A DNA stretch of 64,000 nucleotides, taken from the NCBI GenBank assembly GCA_022113835.1, contig JAILWY010000023.1, forward strand, positions 7,812,001 to 7,876,000, written 5' to 3'. Below, one piece after another: positions 24,737-38,150 of the stretch. How positions within the stretch are numbered: position 1 is the first letter of the stretch; each line of letters begins with the position of its first letter. Both the position numbers and the translations under genes were made by a program. This stretch comes from Atopsyche davidsoni. Taxonomy: Eukaryota > Arthropoda > Insecta > Trichoptera > Hydrobiosidae. A model generated the notes under the pieces. That model did no database searches, had not been told where the DNA came from, and was given only the letters and a program-made list of their open reading frames with translations.

Positions 24737-25167
24737 CTAGAAATGTTGCCCGTCACAGAATGACGTTTTCGGAGGCATTTTGAGATATTAATGATGTGAT
24801 TAATAATTTCTAACGCAATTTTGATAAAAAAATAAAATAGGTACTTGTGTCAAGCTGACATAAATTGAAAATTTCCAAGAAGCATCAAAATTTGTTTTTT
24901 TGTAAAAGTTCTAAATTTGAAATTCTCGCGTTGAACAATAAAATCCTATAATTCGTACATATTGAAACTCGTTAAAGCATATTTGATGGTTTTATTTAAT
25001 TAGTTTATGAATGAAAATATTATCCTATCGTCTTGAAATTCGGCACATAGCTGCGGAAAAATTTACTAAACCTACATGCAAAAAATCAGCGTTGTATCTT
25101 TTAAGATATTCTATAGAAAACCAAAAAATGAAGCATACACACACACAATGGATATTATTATAGTAGA
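24737..25167 (-). mobile_element. Non-autonomous Helitron, 431 bp
   Basis: Read on the minus strand, the element starts TCTACTATAATAATATCC (25167 downward) and ends with a small hairpin (CGTCA/TGACG stem at 24751-24755 and 24761-24765) followed 14 nt later by CTAG at 24740-24737. A 5' TC start, a 3' hairpin shortly before CTRR, no TIRs, no target duplication, and insertion between host A and T (A24736, T25168) together define a Helitron. It shares nearly its whole length with the copy at 51850-52499. In this copy the ATG that opens the sister's ORF (24778-24776) runs after a few codons straight into the 3' hairpin, so it is an internal-deletion derivative with no helicase or Rep domain. Confidence 0.82.
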
Positions 25168-28100
25168 TTTCAGTATATCAATTTGAAAAAAACCTTTTAG
25201 TTGCAAAGTGCGCTCAACACTTGGTTAAACAAAGTGACACTAGTGTTGTCTATCAACGGAAGTTTTAATTACAAATTTTAATTGAATTAATTTTGAATAA
25301 AGCTTTTATTTGTTTTAATGTAGCATGTTAAATAACCGCGAGTAAGAGCCTCCTACAGACGGGCTGAGTGATGTGGGGCGCGGTAAATATTTAAGGGCCG
25401 TTTTGGTGAGCGCCGGGGAATTATCACTGAAGGGCGGAAGGGCCCCGCATAGACCCGGGAACAGCCCCTCTCTAATGCTGTCATCGTGAGAAAAATAAGG
25501 TGTATCTGCCCTTGAAACTAAATACACATACAATGATAAAAATTATTGTTTCATAATTTATTACTTCCATATGAAATTAGATTCAAATTTTATTGCACAA
25601 TGAAAGTCTAAGTAAAATCTAATCTTTTTTGGTATTGTTTATTCTCTATGATGACTTATAATTACGAATTATAGATTCGTAAATTTATAAAATACATTTC
25701 CTTTTTAATTATATATAGTGGTTTTGGAAGTATACTTGGATCCATCATGCTTTCAATCATTCATGACAGGTGACGTCCTGGAATGTAGGCCATCTTATAA
25801 TACTTTTCATTTCTGATGCTAGTCACTTTGGTTTCTGATTTCATCCACTCTGATTCTTCTTCATGTTTGTCAAATGCTAAAATATTAAAAAAACTTTTGC
25901 TAATACTTTTGAAATTTAAATACAACGACAATTGTTTTATCGTAATCATTTCTGGGTGTATTTCAAACAACAAACAATATAGAATGAATAAAATCAACAG
26001 GTTATTTTACACATATCGAAATGAAAAATAACTCATTCATGTTCGGGAGGCTTTATTAGATAGTTGATCTGTAATATTATTTTTGTTATTTCAACAAAAA
26101 CAAATTACAGTAAATCTGTCGTATTTAAAATTTATAAGTGCCCTTGCGATGAATGTACGACCCTAAATGGGACTTTACCAAAACACTTACAGAATCGCGT
26201 TTCCTGTACGCGCCCTGGCATGAACATGAATTAACTATCAGCCCGCAACGCATTAAACATGCCCACCGCGTGCTGAGGGACTTACCTGCTTGACTGTGTG
26301 ATCGGGAGAAGCTTAATAGAAATGTAAATAACCAAATCGGAAACAATGATATCTTTCTAAGAGCATCAAATCAATATCTATCTATACATGAAATTGTTGG
26401 GCAACAAAACAGTTTTGTATGAAATAAGTAAATGTGAAAAAAAACCATTCAACTTAAACTTTTTCTTTGTTTTCCACTTATTATATATTTTTTCCTGAAA
26501 TTGCACAGTTCAAAAAATTTGAGCAATTTCTATAAAACGTATTTTTGATAAAAAGTGGAGTTTTATAGAAAGAGATATCATTATCTCGAAAGATATTGTG
26601 ATTGGTTAGTATTGAGTATCTTTATTACATTTTTAAATATAACATTAATTTTAATAAAAAAAAATATAAAGAATAATTTTATATTAATTAGAAATAAATA
26701 ATCGGTGAGTTTTTGCACTCACTGTTGAGAAGGTAGAGTTTTGCCTTTTCAACTAGATTATGCTATTACTTTAGCTTATAATCAATTCGTTTTCTATTCA
26801 ATTTAATTAAAAACCCTTTCAGAGAGTAAGCCGTGACCCGAAAAACGCAAATCTACTAAAATTGGATTCATCCATGAGAGTCATTATAATCCTTGTCAGT
26901 CTCTTTTCATAGCGGATTATTAAATCTTATTTTTATCTAAAAATCTCATCTAAGGAGTTAAAAAACAAAACGGAGCTTTAGGAATATGTTTCGTTTCATC
27001 AAAACTTTTGTAATAAAAGTATTATGAAATAAATGAAGACTACCTTTCAGAAATACAACGACAAGGACAAAAAAATGTAATATGGAAACTTGTGATTAAG
27101 TTACTAAGCAATATAAAGTATTTTTATGAAAATAATCTCTGAAAGAATTCTTGCAATTATGCCGCAAAGTAAAAATCTTACAAAGGATCATAAATCTAGA
27201 CCCTTGTCTTCAAAGACTACGTTTTGGGTCATGCATGCTAGAAAAATCAGAAACATTCTACATGATATGTTGGATTTACCTGGTTAATATGATATAGTTT
27301 GGTAAATATTTATGGTTCATTAAAAATATACTCATATTTAATAAATTTCAATATTTTAATTTAATATTTAAATAAATACGAATGTTGAATACTATTAAAA
27401 AAAAGAAAATAATAATTGTGTACATCTATTACTCTTACCTAACCATTTATAATACAATTGGTAGGTAAATGGAAAAGTTAAACTATGAATATTTTACAAA
27501 TCGCATTCATCTATGAACGATTTAAATATTAAGGAAAGGTTTTTTTTCCTAGAATTAAAGTGATTGTGTTTTATTAAATAGTATGGAAGGTAAGTAAAGA
27601 ACCAAACTCCGGGCTAATTTTCCTTTCTATTAACACCATTAATTAAAATCATACGATACCTTTCGCTAAGGCTTTGTTTGCACTGCCATTATTGGCTATT
27701 TTCATTAACCCTGGCGCGGAGGCTTACACTTCCGCTATGATTCATCCGAAAACTGTCTTAAAAAATTATTTTTATACACAATCAATCATATCAAAAAAAA
27801 ATATCATCCATTTACTTTTCTTGTAACATCACGCATTTAAATACACAGATTTTTTTAAATTCATTATACATTTAAAAAAAATAGTTTTGAATGTTTCACT
27901 CTTGGATTGTGCATACGTCTTTATTTATTCTATTATGCACATTATTTAATTTCATACAAATAAATATTTCTAAATATGACCCTTAACGTTTATTTATTCA
28001 TTTTAGAAGATTGTTTTTTAAAAAGATTTATAATTTCAATCTAAACACGTGTAAAAATTAAAAAATTACCTGTGCTTTACAGAATGGACGTTAGAGACTA

Positions 28101-28859
28101 CAGCCGGGTTATCAGTCTTAACGTCATTTCCTGCAACAGGTGGCCTATGGAGTATATTACAAGACTCAAATATTACACGTAACATACATTAGTTGGATAC
28201 GTTTTCAGGTTTTGGGAAACATTGTTATTATGTCACTCATTTTTTGGTCATATGACATCAAAATATTGGGGCCTTTATTTCTGCTACAATACTGGAGATA
28301 TTTTCACTGAATAAAAGTTAATTCGTAAACACTAAAACTAATGAAACAAACAGTATTATGTGAATTTATTATACAGCGTAGACGACTAAGTGAAAATTTC
28401 AAATTAATAAGACCGTTTATTGTTTTCAGCAAAGTCTTTGTGTATTATATTTTTTCTTGTCAATAATTTTTAATTTTTAATAACAACTTCATCAATTAAC
28501 CAATTTAATTAGTTAAAAATATTTGATTAAATATGAACTCACAATAAAATACAGTTTATCAAACAAAAAAACCGTAATAAAAATCTGCAAATATATAATT
28601 ATAAAAAGCATTTTGAGAATTCAAAACTATTTTAAGATCCTTTGGAGGCAGGCTGGTTAAAAGTAAGCCGAAAAATCCAGCAAAATTTACTGCAAAGACA
28701 AAATATTTTTCTAAATAAAACGAGGAGTGGTGTTCAGTTTATAAAGCTGTTGAACATCTATTTGAAAAATTTCTAACTTATCTCAGAGTTTTCTTGATTT
28801 AAAGGTTGGTTTTTTTTTAAAGAATTTAAATAGAAAATTATGTTTACGATCACGTATAA
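25168..28859. other. AT-rich non-coding DNA with three GC-richer islands
   Basis: No gene is recognised. Islands lie at about 25330-25520, 26140-26300 and 27600-27760. The first is GC-rich and open for 72 codons on the minus strand without a recognisable product. The third contains CCATTAATTAAAATC and TTGGCTATTTTC, again enhancer-like. A 12-bp stem with a 31-nt loop pairs 26527-26538 with 26570-26581. Confidence 0.45.
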
Positions 28860-28893
28860 TAATATTTTGAATAAAATTTTATTCAAAATATTA
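28860..28893. repeat. Perfect 34-bp AT palindrome
   Basis: 17-bp arms, 28860-28876 and 28877-28893, are exact reverse complements with no spacer. A direct repeat of TCACGTATAATA lies just left of it (about 28850-28860) and again near 28941-28952, so the locus has been locally duplicated. Confidence 0.85.
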
Positions 28894-29391
28894 AAATGGA
28901 ATTCCACCAAGTACTCTCTGTCAAAAATATTGAATTTCTTATCACGTATAATACTAAACTATATACTGTCGATTCACAGCTACGAGAAAAATCAAATAAT
29001 ACTTTCCATTACTTATTTATTTATTTAGTTACTGTTGTGTGCTTTGTAAACATGTTTGGACTATCTAAGCTATCTCAGCATCTTCAATTTGTAAATAAAA
29101 CCTTGTAAATATAGTTTATTCTACTACTTCATTTGATTTTCAACAACGCTTGCGCTTTATCAGTGTTGACTTGACGGCCGGACAGAGCTGAAAATCTAAA
29201 ACCACAAGTAAAACAAAAGAATATCAAATAAAACAATGGTTGAAATACAAATTTATAACCTTTTCATAAAATTGAAATTTAGCCCCCTCCCCCGGCATGC
29301 GAAACTGTGAATAGATCCGAATGCGCCGCGGCGAAATTTGTTTTATAATTTGATGAGCAGGTCTTAAAATGAGGAAAAGTTCCACTCGGCC
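28894..29391. other. Non-coding DNA leading into the G tract
   Basis: AT-rich until about 29150, then mixed. It contains the first copy of GCGCCGCGGC (29323-29332). No gene is recognised. Confidence 0.45.
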
Positions 29392-29487
29392 GGATGGAGG
29401 AGGGGGGGGGGGGTGGGGGGGGGGGTGGGGGGTGGAGGGGGTGGGGGTGGGTGGAGGGGGTGGGAGGGGGTTGATAGGCGCCGCGGC
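29323..29487. repeat. GCGCCGCGGC direct repeats flanking the G tract
   Basis: The 10-mer GCGCCGCGGC occurs at 29323-29332 and again at 29478-29487, bracketing the G tract in otherwise AT-rich DNA. The 10-mer is nearly self-complementary. The pair may mark a duplicated insertion boundary or simply a shared GC-rich origin. Confidence 0.6.
29392..29470 (+). repeat. Extreme G-rich tract, G-quadruplex-prone
   Basis: Nearly every base is G on the plus strand. Successive runs are 12 G (29402-29413), 11 G (29415-29425), 6 G (29427-29432), then runs of 5, 5, 3, 5, 3 and 5 separated by single T or A bases or GG pairs. This can form many stacked G-quadruplexes on the plus strand. Minus-strand frames through it are proline repeats and not genuine genes. 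Run lengths in such tracts are often wrong in assemblies. Confidence 0.93.
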
Positions 29488-32400
29488 TAATATAATTGAC
29501 AGAAAGTTGAGATAGCCGATCTCGAGCGGAAAATAACACAAATTATTACATTATCTTAATGGGACCTATTTTGCAGACTGAATTTTGCCATTTAATGCTA
29601 CGAGCTATGACACTCTTCCGCGGAAACAATTCATTTCTATGCTTTCTCTCTTACAAATACATTGATTAAGTCTTTGTTTTCCTATTAAGACCACTTCTAT
29701 ATTCGTGTGTATTTTGTGTATCAGACTTGTTATCTTTTATTCATAACGACAATATAATTCAATGTTACATCAAATCGAAATGAACGAATTAATCAATTTT
29801 TTATTAGTAATTCCATTTACGATAAATTTATTGGTAAAAAATATGAATTGATAAAAAGTGAAACAAAAATCTAGTCGCATACTTTTTTATTATACATCCA
29901 ATCATACTATACTAGCAGTGTTGATAAATTAGAATTTATATATATTTATTTATTGATATTGTTTCAGTTAAGTGCCTTGTTATATTATATCTGACCATCT
30001 GTTGGTCCATACAATTTTGTTCTTCAGAAATCATTGAGCCGGTTTCAATACAATTACACATCAAGAGATTGAACATTTCTCTGTTGAGTTGTTTGAATTC
30101 CGATTGAAATAGAAAGCACTTAATGCTACTTTATTGCCCGGCAAAGCCGGAGCGGAGGTGAATCTAAAAATGTCGGTTTCAAATTTATTTGCCATTGACG
30201 GAAATATTATAACGAATTCTGAATTATAGGGAATGATTTTTCATCTTTACCCATAAAATGACAGTATTTTAAAATTAAATAAAAACTCGCATCGGTGGTT
30301 AGAAAATAAACGATTAGAAATTTATTTTTTAAAAATTTACATTTTTTTGCATTTTTAATTTAAAAAAATTGGTATGGATAAAAACTTTTAAAATAATTAT
30401 ACAAATAGGCTATACATATTTTGTGAATTTAATTAAATGCTTACCGTACGAAATAAAATAATTCTTCTCAATAAAATTTAAAAATCTTATCATCCAGTAT
30501 GAAAATTTGTACGCGAACGCAAATGATATTTAATTGAAAGATATTTTAAAGTATACATGATATTATCATCTACGTAATATTACAACATAAAAGATTTTAA
30601 AACAAGTGACCGCTTAAATAATCCAAAGATTCTTGGACTCTGTGCTCTTTCACGAGTAACTAAATTAAAATTTATTATCAATATACATTGCAGTATTCAT
30701 GTTTTCATTTGCAGCGTAATCCAATTTCCGTAGAACTGGAATCATAATTTCGTGTTTGAATATAAAATCCTCCCTGCAATGTGTACTGAGAATATTCCTT
30801 TTATACGAAAGCAGTACGAAGTACGTTTTTTGAATTTATTTCCTCGCTCCGCATGCGATATCAATAATTTGATTTCCGTGAAATGCTATTATCGGCCGAG
30901 CTGCAGTTTTCCTTTTTTACAGTAAAATACGTAATATTCGAAGCGCGTACATTGCACACAGCCTTTTCATTTATTAAAATCAATAGACATACGCAAACGT
31001 TGTGAAACTGTAAATATTAGTTCGATAAAAAGTTTTTTAATATTTCTATAGATATTTTTAAAATGAAAACTCTTTCTGTAACTTTTCACGTTTTTTTCTC
31101 ATTGGTGTCCGGTTTCGCCAACCTATCTCGCTGGTATATTCATACAAAGGTAGGAAACAAACGACTTCGTTTTAAAAATAGGTTCATTATACACGTTAAT
31201 CTTTGGTTAAGCAAACATCTGTTATATCTTTCATAAGATTTTTATCAAGAAAAAAATTCTGTTCTGTTGATAACTTGTTATACCTATATGGAATATTTTA
31301 TTAATATAAAACCGATACAATTTATACAACATGCTTAAATTTTCAGACAATTTATGATTACTTCTATTGCCTTGTGTCTGTGAGTGGTTTATCTGACTCG
31401 ACAGTATACAGAAATAGATATATTTTCAAGGATCTTGATGGAGTCCATCGGACACCTGATCAAAGATTCGACCTGATCCCAAAGACATACATATTTTTGT
31501 TTTTTTATTTCCTAAGACGCTTTCTCAGAATACAAGCAATGTAAAAATTGTAATTTGGGCTAACAATGTCCTTAAAAAAACAAGAATGTTTGAAATTCAA
31601 CGAAGACGACTAGGATTGTTTCATTATAACTTCTGGAGTTACAAACGAAACCCTTAGATAAACATTTGCCCATTTGTCAGTCGAGGGAATCCAGATCAAA
31701 GGAAAGTACATGTAAGGCATATCCGGCGTTTTGTATTTTATTGTGTTGCAAAATTCGTTTTCAAAATGACGTGTTATTGATTTTACATAAGTCTCACAGC
31801 ATAGATCAACAATTGAAAACTTTAGCAATGCGAGTGTAATGTGCATTATTTAAATACTTTAACACTACAACATGCACTTATATATTTGTATTTTTTCGAG
31901 TCACATTCCATGAATGTGATACATTTGGATATATTTTCATGATAGTTTTTACCCATGTCATCACAATAAAATATGAATATTTACATAGTAATAATACTCA
32001 TTAAAATCACTTATCATCAAAATAAAACAAATTTGTGGACAATGTCATACTCATTTATAATAATCAAACAAAGCATGGCATGTTGTATTACTAATACGCC
32101 CAACATAAAATAGTTTATAAGTACACTAATTTATATAGCTGTACTACTCTATTTAATCACCTTGGTGGTGAATAAACCTTAATAATGATTAAGTTGGCCA
32201 AAATGAATTGGTCTGTTGATTGGATCCCCAATAAAGACTTAAGTGAAAGTTCTCCTCATAGTTTCTTGGTTATTTGATCGAAGGATTTGTATTCTCCTCA
32301 GAATTGTTTGTCTGTAATCTTAGGAAAATGATTTTTTTTCACATATTTGTAGATTTTTGTTTGTAAAAAGCTGGATTTGCATAAAAATATTCATAATCGG

Positions 32401-33420
32401 CTATCTTTTTTACTACAAAATAATTATTTATAAATATGAATAAAAAAAACTACAACTTTGTAAAGGAAAGAAGTAATTAATTAATTTTATTTTTATGGTG
32501 ACTACTACTTCTTTTTTAGGCTGAAATTTTTTTAGAAACAGTCAAATATTTTCAATCAAAAGTCATAAATATTTTTTGTTAGGTATGTGTTGACTTATTA
32601 AAAAAATAAAATATACGTTGTATCGAAAGCTAACATGCTATTTCCCCAAAAATAATTTATTGCCAGTTTTGTGGACAAAATTGATTTGTTGGTTTTAAAA
32701 ATGCTTGTTTTGAGACAGTATTCAGGACTACAAATCAAATAAAGACATTAAAACAATTCGGGTCTTTAGTTATGCTTAAACATAAAATGTATGTAAAATT
32801 TTGGTGAACATATGGCGGCGACGTAATCATAGGTCGCTGTGAATCTACTATTAGATAGGGTGCTATTCTATTCTCCCTTCAGTCCTATCGAGACACATTA
32901 GTAGAGTGTAGATTGACAGCGAATTGCTTAGATAACTTTGCGTTCCATTTGCTCAGCACTTCAGGAATAAGAGATCGTCTGTGTGAATAATCGGATCTCA
33001 CTCTACTGTAGGATAGATCGTCCCATGCTTCAGAATCGTACGGTATTTTACTCTGATAGTTCACTTGCTGCAAGAATTCAAAAACAATCATACTCATTGT
33101 TTTTTATAAACTTAACCATTGAGAACTGCAATAAATTCGTATATATATATATTTAAAAAAAGATACCATTCAGGTACTAAATGATACATAAAACTATACA
33201 AGACTCAATAAATTTTGTCAAAAGATATTTTAAAAATATAAATGCTGAAACTTTTTTTTTAAATTTAAGTCAACATACTGTATCGCATTTTAAAATATTT
33301 TCTAAAATTAAATATATATATTTATATATGTGTGTGTATATATAGTATACTGAGCCAAAATAAATTTAATATAAGGATGTTTCTTGTTGGGTCTGTTTCA
33401 AAGGATAACAATAAAATAGG
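29488..33420. other. AT-rich non-coding DNA
   Basis: No gene is recognised. There are patches of mixed composition at about 30130-30170 (GCCCGGCAAAGCCGGAG) and 30840-30960. An 8-bp stem with a CAT loop lies near 31901-31919. TA and TG microsatellite-like DNA lies near 33140-33155 and 33311-33350. Confidence 0.5.
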
Positions 33421-34160
33421 TTATATCAGATGTAAGGCCCGCGCTGCAGGGAGGAAGGAGCGCGCCTCGAGCAAAGAGCGTTATGTTTTATTATGAGGAT
33501 TATAAAAACGAACAGGTCTGTTTTGGTAGAAATCCTGTCACGTCTCTTGTGTTTTATATTAGGGTCTGCTTGAGGGCCCTTTGGTATAAATTTGTTTTAT
33601 AGACTCCTTTCGTGGAGGTGCTCAGTTAGGGGAGATATTTGATGCCAGGGAAGTTATGAAATTTTAATCGATGTTCAACCTGAATTTTTATTAAGCTTTT
33701 TTTCTTGCTTTTCGGTTTGTTAACATCGTTCGTAAAATGAGCTTTGGATCCTTTGATAATGTTGTATTTTATACAGCTTGCACATTTTCATGGCAGTAGT
33801 TACTGATTGAGCAATTCATTTTTTTAAAATTATATATATTTTATCGTTCATATTTAAACAAAATATGAACTATTTTATACGAGATAGTTTCTCCGCTCTT
33901 CTCGGAAAATACTTTTCAAACGTCAAACGAAACCTTTTGAAAAGCTCTTTGGATTGTTTTTTTGCGTTGTTCGCCGCTTCTTTGCCGACTTTTTTGACTG
34001 CAGAACGTTCACCCCTGTAGAAAAATATCCGCGAGTACCTAGTCAGGAAGTAATTTGTGTTTCCAGGGTGCCAAAGGGCTGCCACTCCAGCCCGTGTTAC
34101 AGCTTTATCACGGAAACCATTTGTCAGCATTTGAATTCGATCTGAAAGCTCAAGAGCGTG
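33421..34160. other. Two GC-richer islands, non-coding as far as can be seen
   Basis: The first island (about 33430-33660) contains GGCCCGCGCTGCAGG and GAGCGCGCCTCGAGC. The second (about 33890-34150) stays open on both strands, with 86 codons on the minus strand from 34130 and 63 on the plus strand. Neither translation is recognised, and open frames on both strands argue for composition rather than coding. Confidence 0.35.
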
Positions 34161-37100
34161 GTTTTTTTAAACTCATTTTTTACAATTTGACAAAAATATC
34201 AAACCGCATTCCAGCTCCCTCTCCATGAGACCAGCGACAGTTGTAATAAGGTTATTTAGTCATCGAATCTTTTGACCTACTGTACCTAAATTTTTTAAGA
34301 AGTAAAACATATAATATGAGTTTTGCTACTATAATATGCAATACCGGGACTGAAACGTCAGAATATAAAAAACCAGTTAAAAACCACTTAAACTGAGTAT
34401 TTAATATAAGTGTGGCCGAGAAAAGAACACACTAATTAGTAAATCCGTTCGAGTTTAAATTATCCGACATGTATTAAAATAAAAACTTATATAACTCTTT
34501 ACAAAAATACACCATTCCCAGCTTTAATTTTGTTTGTCTGTTGTTTTACCAACAATAACTGTTGCTGCTGTAATTTTATATAGGGCAGACTCTAAATAGT
34601 GATTTCAGTAAGTATTCGAGAACCCTCTGGGGTCTCCTTCAAACTTAATAAACATCGATTTGGGGAAATGGTTGTTTACAGATAGTATTATGTCCTCGAA
34701 TTTCTGACCTTATCTCCATCGAGCTCTGCTGTTGAGCCTCAAATCCGTCAAAGAAAACCTTTCACAAATATAACACCATTCATCCCTACTTTTTTCCTCT
34801 GAAAGATCCCTGGAGAAATGGAAATGCGACGCAACAAAGTCAATAAGATATATCATCCTTGAACGTGCAAATATTCTGACTCCTTAAGCTCAGCATACAC
34901 CAGTAGATGATTTATAGTTAAAAGCACAGAGAAACGATATATGAAATTTTAAAACAATAAAATCATTAAATTATTTTATTTTTCACTTAATGGCCTGGAA
35001 ATACTTTATATGCTTTAAAAATTAAATTATTAATTTTTTAAAATTCTTTTAAAGAATATTTTGTAAAATTAGTGAAGAAATACAATTTTTACCGAAATGT
35101 TGTAGTTCCTCTATTTTGTTTTTTCAGACTTGTATCTTTTGATATTTTTATATATATCTTAGTCAATGTCAGACTTTATGTGTGATGATAGAATACATTC
35201 TGCCGCGTTGATCTGTAAGAATTTGTGTTATAACGATATTCTAAATATAATATTATCACTCAAATCAAAAGTAAAAGACATACAAATATATCTCCATTGA
35301 GTTAAGTCAAATACATACTTTTTTATTATTATCTTAAGAATTATAAAATTAATTTAATTGTCGCCAACAATAAAGTTTTTTGTTAAATTGGTTGATCAGA
35401 TTCAAATAACAGAAATTTTAATTATTCCGTTGCAATCTATGGTATATATTTTATTACAATAAAAATGAAAGATGATTGCTGTTGTACATACTATAAAAAA
35501 AATAAAGTTTTGATGATGAATATGTTAATAACACTTAAGTAGACATTTAAAAAAAATATTATTCATAGATGTAACATGTTTTATGAAAATAGAAATATAT
35601 TTAATGTAGTACAAGCAAGAGAGGTATTTCTAAAATTGTTGACTTTAAAATATAATACTAAAGAGGCTTTGCTTTTGGCAAAATACAATCACTATGGGTT
35701 ACATATTTGTGGAGTCTGCTTTTCAGGCAAAGATTTCCAGGAATCCTGAAAATTTTACGTCACTGATTTGAGGGAAATATTATTACTACACGAAATACCG
35801 GCGCTTCCCTAAATCAATTTTCGTAGGCGCGTCCTTGATACCGGAGGAAAAGTGCCGTAGGCCTGAATATTTTTTTTACTAAATCACCCGTCTTTATGTT
35901 TTCGTCGGTATATTTTAACAACTTCCAGGTAAGTAAGCGTTCCTAACGTGTCCTTTTGTAGTTAATATTCGAAAGGTTGGTGCCTGATTTTATTTTAGTA
36001 CACCAGACCGGTGGAATAGATATATAAAAAAAAAAATCAGGCTAGATGTGTTTTTCGTGAAAGGATAGGCATCTTATAAAATATGCTTTTAATATTTAAT
36101 GAATTTTCTGTTTGTCTGTTGAATATTAAAAAAATCATAAATTTGGTTGTATAATTTATATAACAAAATAAATGCTCTCATCTATCCCTGAACCTTTTTA
36201 ACCTATCCTGTTTTTGTTAAAAAGATGTAATGTGATGTATTTTACTTCAAAATGTCATGGTATAAATATTAAATAGTTTTGCTATAAATCGTAACAAAAT
36301 CTAACCTCAGACTTAAATATAATGTGACTTATGTCTATTTGACTAGTCTTTTAAAGATTTTTTTGGACTATTTTTATTATATTAATAATATAGTTGGAAT
36401 AAAAATACTTTACGGCTTAGGTTATTAATTAAATGATTTAAATTCAATTTTCTTTTTGTTTTTCTCATTCTAATGATTCAGATGTCTAAAAACAAAAAAC
36501 AGTCTTTGATTGAGTGTGTGGACAAAATTTTAGTTGATATTTTCAATAAATACCGCAATTCAGAAACCGATGACGCAGGCTCTAGGTATCGCCAGACAGC
36601 ATTCAATAATTTAACAATTCGGTCGTGTGAAGTATTGACAAAGTGAGGCGTGAGGCGATTTATAAAATATGAAACTTCATAGAGATACGTACGATAGAGG
36701 ACTGGGTGTGTCTGGAATAACAACAAATTGCTTTGTGTTTTGTACTGAAGAACAAAATAAGTAAGTGATTTACTTTAGGCGTTGATTATAAGTTAAAAAA
36801 TCAATACTTTGTAATTTTGAATACAAGTAAAGTTATTAAACTAAATCATATTTGTATATATCTCAAGGTGTACTAATTCATATAATAAAATCTATTGTGA
36901 AGTATGATATGCTGAACGGTTTTTTGCAAGCTTAAAACGTATATTTACATTTTTAAAGAATTAAAAGATGTGTTAATCTAAAGACCACACCAACATTTCA
37001 TGTTTTTGAATGTATTTAATTTTTATATTCAGTAAAACTTTTATTTCATTTTTTGCAAGAAATAAAAGCAACTCAAGAAAAGCAAAACAAAGATTTAATA

Positions 37101-37820
37101 GTAAATCTGTTAGTTATTTCGGGACAGAAAAAAAATTACCTTCATTTTCAACAATGTGCTTTTGTATTTTTATCACGGATTAAGATTATTTTCAAAAGGG
37201 CAATTTTAAAGATAAGAACCGTGTAACTTGACGTTATTATTTTAGCCGAGAGTTCCACCCACGCTTGTTTCTAACTTTATAATTTCTGATTCGGAGTAGA
37301 AACCCGATAGCGCATCCCTTACATGACTCTCCAGACATGGCCTGTACACTCGCTGGAAACTAAAACCTGTGGGTAGAAGCTCTGGAAGTTCTCCAGTGAA
37401 GCTTCTGATGTCGCAACTCCAAGAAGTTGCGCTGGTAATTTTTCTTTTTCCAAATTGAATTTATATCGGAAAGTCTCGCGGTTCAAACAGCACCCAACTT
37501 CCGGCTGCATTGGGCTGAAGATGTATTGATGAATAAAGTGAAGCGGAAGTTTGTGACGTTGTGATTCACAGAAAAATATTTAAATTTTTTTTTAAAATAA
37601 ATATTTTTGGCAAATGCGTAAACCTAAAAACAACGTTTAAATTATATAACATTTGGATATTAAATATTAACCTAAAGTTTTATCGGAGTCATTCATTATT
37701 TAATTAACAATGAAATGTTAAATGTTAAAATGTCCAATGTTAAAAAAGCCTGTGTTTGCTGTACCATTCAACCTGTGGTGTCATTCAAAAGTCTGAAAAC
37801 CTTAAAACGAAAATCACAAG
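34161..37820. other. AT-rich non-coding DNA with islands near 35740-35880 and 37240-37520
   Basis: No gene is recognised. The 37240-37520 island is open for 63 codons on the minus strand from 37510, without a known product. The rest is AT-rich with short homopolymers. Confidence 0.5.
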
Positions 37821-38150
37821 TTTTTTTTTTCTTCTTCTTCGGGTGCCTCTCCTCAGAGGAGGTCGTCAAGCATATCACTGAGCATACTTATGTTGAGTCA
37901 GTGTTCATGCTTTTCTAAAAAATAATAGTGTAGTGGGTCTCCGGGTCCTTCTACACTGCAGTTATATATTTGAAGGAAAAGTCTGCGTATTGCTGCTGCC
38001 CAATAGCAATATTATATAATCCTTTCCTTACAAAGCTCTAGCGTTTAGATCTAATACTCCTTCTGAAGCAATCTACAGAAACATTAATAGAAGCCACTTC
38101 CAGAGCACATCCCTCCACAATCATTCCAAGTCCACTATTCCATCACCGAT
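37821..38150 (-). mobile_element. Probable non-LTR retroposon 3' end with poly(A)
   Basis: On the minus strand this ends GAGGAGAGGCACCCGAAGAA, followed by more GAA units and then a run of A (T run 37821-37830 on the plus strand). A GAGG-rich 3' end, GAA triplets and a poly(A) tail are typical of LINE or LINE-mobilised 3' termini in insects. The preceding 300 bp on the minus strand are of mixed composition, unlike the AT-rich surroundings. No reverse transcriptase motif is seen, so this would be a strongly 5'-truncated copy or a SINE. I did not find target-site duplications. Confidence 0.4.

Noticed and set aside
25315..25533. 72-codon minus-strand frame in a GC-rich island
   Set aside because: No recognisable family, and GC-richer DNA is expected to stay open by chance. 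Kept only as part of an island description.
29224..29541. Proline-rich minus-strand frames
   Set aside because: They are the translation of the G tract. Two overlapping frames are equally proline-rich, so there is no coding signal.
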